Assembly: GCA_034678545.1 (NCBI GenBank) | Contig: JAXDBS010000032.1 | Span: 83,973-147,972, forward strand | DNA length: 64,000 nucleotides | Direction of reading: 5' to 3' | Source: UBA5614 sp034678545 | Lineage (GTDB): Bacteria; Cloacimonadota; Cloacimonadia; Cloacimonadales; Cloacimonadaceae | In this document: positions 43,578-50,980 of the stretch, in pieces | Position numbering within the stretch: position 1 is the first letter of the stretch | Layout: the number at the start of each line of letters is the position of its first letter | Notes under the pieces: generated by a model | Told to the model about the DNA's origin: nothing | The model's database searches: none | The model's input: only the letters and a program-made list of their open reading frames with translations | Translations under genes and position numbers: made by a program

Positions 43578-46375
43578 AAACACTGAAATACCAGGAAAAG
43601 TACATTACAAAGATTGTCATCAATGCATTGGATGATCTGAACGATAAGTACAAAGAGCAATCTATCATAGTGTTTAAAGCCCCCACTGGCTCAGGTAAAA
43701 CATACATGATATCCCAAGCCTTATCCAAAATAGTCAAAGGATACAGAAAACCCCTTTCCTTCTTTTGGATATCCGTTAACTCATTGCACGAACAGAGCAG
43801 AAGGGGGCTTACAAGATACCTGGAAGAAGAAAAGTTGCTTGAATGCATATCAATTGATGAAATACAAAACAATGTTGTGGAGAAGAACGAAATAGTATTT
43901 ATCAACTGGGACAGCTTAAATAAAAAGAACTCGGTCTTCATGCTTGATAATGAAAAAGACTGGAACCTGGAAAGCATAGTCTTAAATACGAAGGAAGAAG
44001 ATAGAGAAATAATCTTGATCATAGATGAAAGCCATAGGGCAGCAAAGACAAGCAAAGCGATGGAGATCATAAATGTAATATCTCCAAGACTAACTATTGA
44101 ATTAACTGCAACACCCAGAGAGATAAAAGGAACGCTGATTGAAATACCTTTAGCTGAAGTGATCGATGAAGGCATGATCAAGAAAGAAGTGCAGATCAAT
44201 CCCGGTGCGAATCAGATCAAAGAGAATAAGGACCTGTTGGATGTTGCATTGAAAAAACGAAATTCCCTGAAGAAAGCTTATGAATCATTGAACTCTAACA
44301 TTAATCCACTCCTAATGATCCAAATACCCAATAAGAGAGCCGGTGAGACCACAAATCCGGAGGATTATATAATAAACCTGCTGACTGATAGAAAAATAAC
44401 AACCAAAAATGGCAAGCTGGCTATATGGCTCTCTGAAAGCAAAGAAAACAAAGATGAAATCGAAATCAATGACAACCAGGTCGAAGTTCTTGTGTTCAAA
44501 GAGGCCATCGCCTTGGGATGGGACTGCCCCAGGGCGGCTATTTTGTATCTGCAAAGAGAATGGAAACAGAAACAATATGTGTTCAATATACAAACCCTGG
44601 GCAGAATCATGAGAATGCCGGATCAGATGCATTATGATAACAAACCTGAGCTAAATATCGGCTACGTGTATTCTGCTTCCGACAACTTTGAGATTGTACA
44701 AGAATTGGCTGATGACTATGTTAGCGTACTTCAATTGAACAGGGACGAAATTATATATAAGAAACCTGTAAGACTGTTAAGCGAATACATCAGGCGTAAA
44801 AGGGAACTTACAAGACTGTCCGGTGATTTTAAGGAATGCCTTTATAAAGCCGCTGACGAAATGAAAATCAAGGATAACATTAACGTAAATATAAAAGAGA
44901 TTAATAAAATTATTGGTCTTAATGGTGCAACTTCAGCCATTGATGATACACAATCAGTTACATTCAAAGATCAAATACAAGTTAGAAAAGATGTTAAGGA
45001 GATTTCTGATAGTTATGGGAGATTCTGTATTACAATGTCTGAACCTTACTCAAAGGCCAGATCATCACAAATAATAAAATCCGCAATCAGGTCCTGGTTT
45101 AAAGATGTTTTCAAAAAAAATGACGAAGACGAAATCTCCATGATTGTGATGCACCCCAATAATAACCATGCATTTCAGCAACTGCTCGAGAAAGCAAAAG
45201 ATATTTACCAAAACCTTCCAATTAAAGAGGAAGAGGTTATTAAAGATGAGGCATGGGAAGTTCCAGAATCAATGAGTATCTTTTCAGATTATTCTGCAAT
45301 TGGGAATTCCAGAAAATCCATAATGAAACAAAATGAAGACGGATTATTCTATGTAAAAAAGAACAAGAACGGCAAGATCGATTTATCCAAACCTGAAATG
45401 GAATTCATCGACCTTCTCGATAAGACTGATGATGAAGTCCAATGGTGGTATAAGAATTCTACTAATGAAAGCAAATACTTTGGCATAGCTTACAAGAAAC
45501 ATAATGGGTTTTTATATGCGTTCTATCCTGACTTCATTATTAGATTAAAGAAAGAATCGATTATAGTGGAGATAAAGGATAATAACGATTTGAAACCAGA
45601 AAATGGCCTAAAACTATTGGCCGGTAGAGATTACGTAAAAAGAGCAAATATCTCCGAAAAAGTTAGATTTTTTATGTTGTCTCCATTTGATTATCATAAA
45701 TTCTTTATTCTTCTTCAAGAACAGGAGTTGGATAAGTTTGAATCTGTGTATGAAGATAGATTGAGTAAATACTGTTCCAGCCAGAGTGTTGTATCTAAAA
45801 AGAATACTGATAAAACTGACTCTGACACAATTGATGATGAATTCTTACATGAGTTTGATAAGGCCCTAAGGGATAACGAGGAGCAGAAAAAATATATTTC
45901 GTTCTTAGAACAAACCAACGAAGAAGCTAAACAAACTATACAATCACTAATGGAAGCCGGATATGAAGTCAAGCAAGAAAAAGCAGAGAAAGTGGATATA
46001 CAGATCCCATCACCTTTTAACATATGTATTTTGGGAGAGGTTGCAGATAAGGAAGAAGCTAGATCGTCTATACAAAGCTATTTTTCAAAACATGGTATGA
46101 GAGCCAAAGACTGGGATATTGATTTTCTTGATAATAGAAAACTTAGAAATGCTGATGTCCTAAAATCCTTACGAAAAGACCAAAGCAGATATAACCTGCT
46201 TATAACGGGTCAAATACATTCCCACGTTGGAAAGGGAAATACAAAAAGCAATCTATTAACTGAATTGAAAAAAGAAAAATACGTCACACACCTTGTTGGA
46301 AGTAAACCAGATGAGATGTTAACAACTAATAGTTTGATTGATATACTAGATAATTACATTAGTATAAAAGCTTGA
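43574..46375 (+). CDS. res: Type III restriction enzyme (Res) with extra C-terminal domain
   Basis: This 933-residue subunit has a superfamily 2 helicase core: Walker A APTGSGKT (36-43), DESH (151-154), ELTATPRE and QTLGRIMRMP. A PD-(D/E)xK nuclease site lies at 652-668 (YPDFII then IVEIKD, with Glu666 and Lys668). With Mod it cuts unmodified DNA after ATP-dependent communication. Beyond the nuclease a charged coiled-coil-like stretch (about 760-810) leads to an additional alpha/beta domain at about 815-933 (FNICILGEVAD, LLITGQIHSHVGKG) that typical Res proteins lack and that faintly recalls DUF2325. Base composition is as AT-rich as mod. Confidence 0.9.
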   Translation: MKTLKYQEKYITKIVINALDDLNDKYKEQSIIVFKAPTGSGKTYMISQALSKIVKGYRKPLSFFWISVNSLHEQSRRGLTRYLEEEKLLECISIDEIQNNVVEKNEIVFINWDSLNKKNSVFMLDNEKDWNLESIVLNTKEEDREIILIIDESHRAAKTSKAMEIINVISPRLTIELTATPREIKGTLIEIPLAEVIDEGMIKKEVQINPGANQIKENKDLLDVALKKRNSLKKAYESLNSNINPLLMIQIPNKRAGETTNPEDYIINLLTDRKITTKNGKLAIWLSESKENKDEIEINDNQVEVLVFKEAIALGWDCPRAAILYLQREWKQKQYVFNIQTLGRIMRMPDQMHYDNKPELNIGYVYSASDNFEIVQELADDYVSVLQLNRDEIIYKKPVRLLSEYIRRKRELTRLSGDFKECLYKAADEMKIKDNINVNIKEINKIIGLNGATSAIDDTQSVTFKDQIQVRKDVKEISDSYGRFCITMSEPYSKARSSQIIKSAIRSWFKDVFKKNDEDEISMIVMHPNNNHAFQQLLEKAKDIYQNLPIKEEEVIKDEAWEVPESMSIFSDYSAIGNSRKSIMKQNEDGLFYVKKNKNGKIDLSKPEMEFIDLLDKTDDEVQWWYKNSTNESKYFGIAYKKHNGFLYAFYPDFIIRLKKESIIVEIKDNNDLKPENGLKLLAGRDYVKRANISEKVRFFMLSPFDYHKFFILLQEQELDKFESVYEDRLSKYCSSQSVVSKKNTDKTDSDTIDDEFLHEFDKALRDNEEQKKYISFLEQTNEEAKQTIQSLMEAGYEVKQEKAEKVDIQIPSPFNICILGEVADKEEARSSIQSYFSKHGMRAKDWDIDFLDNRKLRNADVLKSLRKDQSRYNLLITGQIHSHVGKGNTKSNLLTELKKEKYVTHLVGSKPDEMLTTNSLIDILDNYISIKA

Positions 46376-46392
46376 TCAATAAAGGAGTATGT

Positions 46393-46857
46393 ATGAACGT
46401 CTTTTTATGGGTTGAAATGTTATTAAAAAACATTCTTGTGTGGCCACTTTTTGCTTTTTTAATTATTGTCATATTTCAAAACCAGATACGTAATTTTATT
46501 AAGAGAATAACAGGTATTTCATGGAAAAACTTAAATCTAACAGCTGATAGTCAATCAGATTCTTCACAAACAACATCTCTAAGATCACTATCTCAGATGG
46601 AATACAAAATTCTTAACACTCTTATGATTAATCAGAAAAAGAACCATGGAGATAGAAAAGATGTTGTTTGGGGATTTTCAATTTCTCCACATTCAAATGA
46701 TTTTCCAAATTTTATGATAAGCGCAATGAGTCTTGTTAAGAAAAATCTAGTTTTTTTCAATCCAGAAGCTAAAACTATACATCTATCGAATGATGGTTTT
46801 ATCTATTGCGAAGATAATAAGATAGGTGATTCTTTAAAAGAAAAGTATCCTTTTTAA
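46393..46857 (+). CDS. Small membrane protein with possible winged-helix domain
   Basis: This 154-residue protein has one N-terminal membrane helix (LVWPLFAFLIIVIFQNQI) and a soluble part in which LSQMEYKILNTLMINQKK and the following strands suggest a winged-helix fold (inference). It starts at an ATG with AAAGGAG just upstream, 17 bases after res; a TTG seven codons earlier overlaps the res stop. It shares the AT-rich composition of mod and res and is probably cotranscribed. Function unknown; a membrane-tethered accessory of the restriction system is possible. Confidence 0.62.
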   Translation: MNVFLWVEMLLKNILVWPLFAFLIIVIFQNQIRNFIKRITGISWKNLNLTADSQSDSSQTTSLRSLSQMEYKILNTLMINQKKNHGDRKDVVWGFSISPHSNDFPNFMISAMSLVKKNLVFFNPEAKTIHLSNDGFIYCEDNKIGDSLKEKYPF

Positions 46858-46978
46858 ATTACTGTTATATCTTTCCATTCATATCTGAGTCCTGTTTTCA
46901 GATGTCGGTCAATCTGAGTCTCCAAAGCAGGGTCAAGGTTTCTGATCTGTGCGATTTTAGCGTATATGCTGCAGTCCG
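46854..46978 (-). pseudogene. Remnant of a protein C-terminus, copy 1
   Basis: On the minus strand the sequence reads AQIRNLDPALETQIDRHLKT and then GLRYEWKDITVI before a stop. It matches the C-terminal ends of the remnants at 49357 and 49614. There is no start or ribosome-binding site. Its stop overlaps the end of the rightward gene by four bases. Confidence 0.5.
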
Positions 46979-47090
46979 GCTTAAGAAATTGCATGATACG
47001 GATCCAAGCTGCTTATCAATAAACAGGCTTGACAATCTGACTCTTGCCGCAGATTATCACAAAATAAAAAATACTGACTGAAAGGATTAA

Positions 47091-48860
47091 ATGGCAATGG
47101 ACAACATGAAGACCTGCTTTAAGAAAGTGGATTATGACCTGACCGGGCTGCTGAACGGGATAGAAATGGGAGACATCGGTCTGCCGGACATCCAGAGACC
47201 GTTCGTCTGGAAGAACACCCGGGTCAGGGATTTATTTGATTCCATGTACAAAGGCTTCCCCGTCGGTTTATTGCTTTTCTGGGAAAACAACAACACCTCC
47301 GGAATCAAGGACATCGGGATCGGCAAGAAACAACATGTTCCTCATCTTTTGATAATAGACGGGCAGCAGCGTTTGACCTCCTTATACGCTGTTTTTAAAG
47401 GCAAAAAAGTCAAGAACCAGTACTATAAGGAATACAACATTGAGATTGCTTTCAATCCCCGCCTGGAAAAGTTTGAAGTTACGGACGCGACCATCCGGAA
47501 AAATCCGGAATGGATTGCTAATATTTCAGAATTATGGGCGACCGGGAAAGCGGTTTTTTCTGTGATCAAAGATTATCTTAAAAAAATCCGGGAAAAGACT
47601 GAGATTGACGAAGAGGAAGAAGACCGGATTGCCCATAACCTGGACAGGCTGTTTGACGTGCAAAAATATCCCTTTACGGCTTTGGAAATATCCTCCATAG
47701 TTGATGAAGAGAATGTCTCTGACATCTTTGTCAGGATAAACAGCGAAGGGGTCCAGCTTAACCAGGCGGACTTCATCCTGACCCTGATGTCGGTTTATTG
47801 GGATGAGGGCAGGGCGGCTTTGGAAGAATTCAGCCGGCTTTCCTATATCCCCGTCAAGCAAGGAGACCAACCCTCGCCCTTTAATCATCTGATCTGCCCC
47901 TCTCCGGATAACCTGCTCAGGGTAGCAATTGCTTTGGGCTTTTTCAGAAGCAGGCTCAGAAGCGTATACCAGGTTCTGCGGGGAAAAGATTTGCAGACCA
48001 ATGAATACTCCGATGAACTGAGAGACAGTCAGTTCCTGATCCTGAAAGATGCCCAGGAAAAAGTCACCAACCTGAGTAACTGGCATCTCTTTATCAGTTG
48101 CCTGGTAGGCATCGGTTTCCGGAACGGCAGCCTGATTTCCTCAAAGAATAACCTGATGTACACATACGCTTTTTACCTGATCGGCAAATACAAATATCAC
48201 GTCAGCCAGCCCGCTTTGGAAAAGATGATTGGCAGGTGGTTTTACTTTGTCACCCTGACCGGAAGATATACAAGCTCACCTGAATTTGAAATGGAAAAGG
48301 ACCTGGTAAGGCTGAAAGAAATAAATGACGCCGACGTATTTGCCGCCTTCCTTGAGCAGCAGATAGCCGAAAGAATCACTCCGGACTACTGGACAATCAC
48401 TTTGCCCTCCTTACTGGAAACCTCTTCCGCTCAAAATGCGATGTTCATGGCTTACATAGCCACGCTGATCAGATTGAACAGCCCCGTGCTTTATTCCTAC
48501 AAGAAAGTAATCGACCTCTTTGAGCCCGGCGTCAATCCTGTTAAAAAACCTGTGGAACTGCATCATCTCTTCCCCAGGGCCTATCTGGAAAAACAGGGCA
48601 TCAAAGATTTAAAGCTGATCAACCAGGTAGGGAATTATGCTTACATTGAATGGCCTCAGAATGTCTCTATAAGCGATTCGCCTCCGGAAGCGTATGTCCC
48701 CAAAATGAAAGAAATCATCCCTGATTCTGACTGGGGGTTGATGCAACAAATGCACGCACTGCCGGAAAACTGGCATCTGATGGACTACCGGGAATTCCTG
48801 AAAACCAGAAGATTTCTGATTGCGCAGGTTATCAAAATGGGGTTTGAGGAACTGAAATAA
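47091..48860 (+). CDS. DUF262/DUF1524 protein (GmrSD-like nuclease)
   Basis: This 589-residue protein has the DUF262 (ParB/sulfiredoxin-like) N-terminal domain with QRPFVW (35-40), GFPVGLLLFW and IDGQQR (89-94), and a C-terminal DUF1524-type HNH region with ELHHLFPRAYLEKQG (His491, His492) and NQVGNYAYIEW (Asn515). GmrSD enzymes of this layout are NTP-dependent restriction factors against modified phage DNA. AAGGA precedes the start. Composition is between that of mod/res and the rest of the genome, so it may have arrived separately. The phage-defence role is inferred from family and location. Confidence 0.88.
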   Translation: MAMDNMKTCFKKVDYDLTGLLNGIEMGDIGLPDIQRPFVWKNTRVRDLFDSMYKGFPVGLLLFWENNNTSGIKDIGIGKKQHVPHLLIIDGQQRLTSLYAVFKGKKVKNQYYKEYNIEIAFNPRLEKFEVTDATIRKNPEWIANISELWATGKAVFSVIKDYLKKIREKTEIDEEEEDRIAHNLDRLFDVQKYPFTALEISSIVDEENVSDIFVRINSEGVQLNQADFILTLMSVYWDEGRAALEEFSRLSYIPVKQGDQPSPFNHLICPSPDNLLRVAIALGFFRSRLRSVYQVLRGKDLQTNEYSDELRDSQFLILKDAQEKVTNLSNWHLFISCLVGIGFRNGSLISSKNNLMYTYAFYLIGKYKYHVSQPALEKMIGRWFYFVTLTGRYTSSPEFEMEKDLVRLKEINDADVFAAFLEQQIAERITPDYWTITLPSLLETSSAQNAMFMAYIATLIRLNSPVLYSYKKVIDLFEPGVNPVKKPVELHHLFPRAYLEKQGIKDLKLINQVGNYAYIEWPQNVSISDSPPEAYVPKMKEIIPDSDWGLMQQMHALPENWHLMDYREFLKTRRFLIAQVIKMGFEELK

Positions 48861-48915
48861 ATAGAAACAAAGTAAGTTTTACCGGATAATTGAGATGTAT
48901 CTCTAAGGAGAGAAG

Positions 48916-49248
48916 ATGGAAAAAGCGAGAGCTTTACAAATCATCCAGGCTCTGGCGGATGGGCATAATCCCTATACAGGAGAGGTGTTTGAAAAAGAGA
49001 GCGTGTTTCAGAACCCGGAGACTGTAAGAGCGCTGTTTGTGGCTATCAGCTGCATCCGAATTTTATCCAAAAGCGAAAGAGAAGGCAAAACCGGATATAG
49101 AATCCATGGCAAGCCCTGGACTCTGCAGGAGACAGAACAGCTGTTAGAAGAATACAAAAGCGGAAAGGATGTAGGACAAATAGCAAAAATTCACGGCAGG
49201 ACCAGCTGGGCTATCAGAGTCAGGCTGCTTTCGCAGGGAAAAATCTAA
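48916..49248 (+). CDS. Small protein with Myb/HTH-like C-terminus
   Basis: This 110-residue protein ends in a helix-turn-helix-like module: KPWTLQETEQLLEEYKSGKD then QIAKIHGRTSWAIRVRL. This resembles the short Myb-like tail often attached to bacterial helicases or found alone. The first half (IIQALADGHNPYTGEVF) fits the same family. A clear AAGGAGAG lies upstream. It is 55 bases downstream of the DUF262 gene and may regulate it or bind the same DNA. Confidence 0.65.
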   Translation: MEKARALQIIQALADGHNPYTGEVFEKESVFQNPETVRALFVAISCIRILSKSEREGKTGYRIHGKPWTLQETEQLLEEYKSGKDVGQIAKIHGRTSWAIRVRLLSQGKI

Positions 49249-49356
49249 GCAATAAAGAATCAAGAACAAGGAACCGGATCCCGTAGCAAGTTCGGGAAGA
49301 CGTAGAAAGAGACTGGATCCCGAATCACTACACAGATAAGTAATTACAAATAATTG

Positions 49357-49545
49357 TTACTCCGTATCCTTCCACTCGAACCTTAGCCCTGTCTTCAGTT
49401 GGCTGACGATCCTGTCCGCGAGGGCGGGGTTTAGCTGTCTGATCTTGTCTGTTATGCGGGAGATGGAGTTATTGACATAGGAATAGTCGTCTTTGGCGTT
49501 GTCGCGCAGATAGCGGGGCGTGCCATCTTTTCCTTTAGATATCAT
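49357..49545 (-). pseudogene. Remnant of a protein C-terminus, copy 2
   Basis: This is the longest of three copies: 62 residues open on the minus strand, with YVNNSISRITDKIRQLNPAL and then ADRIVSQLKTGLRFEWKD. The helix-rich pattern could be the end of a DNA-binding protein. There is no convincing start. Confidence 0.45.
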
Positions 49546-49613
49546 ATCCGTTATTTGGATGTGACAGGTTTATCATCTCCGTTATTTTCAGTTTTTTGGA
49601 TGTGACAACAGCC

Positions 49614-49700
49614 TCATCTCCACTCCAAACGCAAGCCGGTTTTCAGATGTTGACCGATCCGGTCCGCGGGGGCGGGGTCAAGCCGCTGCAGGGGCAGGAA
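49614..49700 (-). pseudogene. Remnant of a protein C-terminus, copy 3
   Basis: The minus strand reads LQRLDPAPADRIGQHLKTGL and then RLEWR before a stop, matching copies 1 and 2. Only about 25 codons are preserved. Confidence 0.45.
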
Positions 49701-49767
49701 TTTTATTGACATAATCAGGCCCCGCCTAATCTGACCAACAGAAAAAAAACAGAAAAAAGGGGCAGGC

Positions 49768-50970
49768 ATGAAAATACTGGTGCTCAACTGCGGCAGCTCA
49801 TCCATCAAGTACCAACTGATCAGCATGGAGACCAAACACGTGATGGCGGAAGGCATCGCGGAAAAGATCGGGGAGGACATCGCCTATTTCACCTATAAAA
49901 GCGAAGCCTATACCAAAAAGAAACGGGAGATGGTGATCGACAACCACGAACGCGGCCTGGCCCTGATCCTGGAATCGCTGACCGATCCCGCCGGAGGCGT
50001 GATTAAAAGCCTGGGCGAGATCGAAGCGGTGGGGCACAGGCTGGTGCACGCGGGCGAATACTACTCGGGAGCAGTAAAAATTGACGACCACGTGGTGGCG
50101 GTGATGACGGAATGCATTTCCCTCGCCCCGCTGCACAACCCCGCCAACCTCAAGGGCGTCGCGGCCGTGAAGGCGGAACTGCCCGCCGTGCCGCAGTGCG
50201 GAGTGTTCGACACCGCCTTCCACCAGACGATGGAGCCCCACGTTTACCTTTACCCCCTGCCCCTGGATATGTATTCCACCCACAAGATCCGGCGCTACGG
50301 CTTCCACGGGACCTCGCACAAATACGTCAGCCTGCGGGCGGCGGAATTCCTCGGCAAGGGACTGGCGGAGCTGAAAATGATCACCTGCCACCTGGGCAAC
50401 GGCGCCTCCATCACAGCCATCAAAGGCGGCAAGTCGGCGGACACCTCCATGGGCTTCACCCCGCTGGAAGGACTGATGATGGGCACCCGCTGCGGCGACA
50501 TCGACCCCGCCATCCCCGTCCACCTGCAGACCCAGCTGGGCATGACGGTCGAGGAAGTCAACACGATGCTGAATAAAAAAAGCGGCATGCTCGGGCTTTC
50601 GCACCTCTCGAACGACATGCGCACCATCGAGGACGAGATCCGCCAGAAGAACGACCCCCACGCCATCCAGGCCCTGAAGGTCTATTGCTACCGCATAAAA
50701 AAATACATCGGCTCCTACTTCGCCGCCATGAACGGGCTGGACGTGCTCGTCTTCACCGGCGGCGTGGGCGAGCGCATGCCCCTGGCCCGGGAACAGGTCT
50801 GCGCGGAACTGGACGCTTTGGGCATCATTCTGGACAATGAGGAGAACCACCGCTCCAGCGAGGACATCCAGGTGATCAGCGCCCCCGGGTCACGCGTGAC
50901 GGTGCTGAAGATCCCCACCAACGAGGAGCTGATGATCGCCCTGGAAACGCAGAGGCTTTTAAGCGCCTGA
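49768..50970 (+). CDS. ackA: Acetate kinase
   Basis: This 400-residue cytosolic enzyme interconverts acetyl phosphate plus ADP and acetate plus ATP. It shows LVLNCGSSSIKYQL at the N-terminus, the second signature GHRLVHAGEYYS, RYGFHGTSHKYV, CHLGNGASI, DTSMGFTPLEGLMMGTR and the terminal FTGGVGER. Length is typical. AAAGGGGCAGG lies upstream of the ATG. No phosphotransacetylase is adjacent. It supports a fermentative, acetate-forming metabolism and lies ten bases upstream of a hybrid kinase gene. Confidence 0.97.
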   Translation: MKILVLNCGSSSIKYQLISMETKHVMAEGIAEKIGEDIAYFTYKSEAYTKKKREMVIDNHERGLALILESLTDPAGGVIKSLGEIEAVGHRLVHAGEYYSGAVKIDDHVVAVMTECISLAPLHNPANLKGVAAVKAELPAVPQCGVFDTAFHQTMEPHVYLYPLPLDMYSTHKIRRYGFHGTSHKYVSLRAAEFLGKGLAELKMITCHLGNGASITAIKGGKSADTSMGFTPLEGLMMGTRCGDIDPAIPVHLQTQLGMTVEEVNTMLNKKSGMLGLSHLSNDMRTIEDEIRQKNDPHAIQALKVYCYRIKKYIGSYFAAMNGLDVLVFTGGVGERMPLAREQVCAELDALGIILDNEENHRSSEDIQVISAPGSRVTVLKIPTNEELMIALETQRLLSA

Positions 50971-50980
50971 GGGGGAAGCA

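Larger units (their letters stand above)
49249..49767. other. Intergenic region with remnants and a local direct repeat
   Basis: This 519-base gap between the island and ackA holds two remnants of the same protein C-terminus (49357-49545 and 49614-49700) and a near-tandem repeat, TCATATCCGTTATTT..GGATGTGACA at about 49541 and TCATCTCCGTTATTTTC..GGATGTGACA at 49573. No functional gene is seen. Confidence 0.5.
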
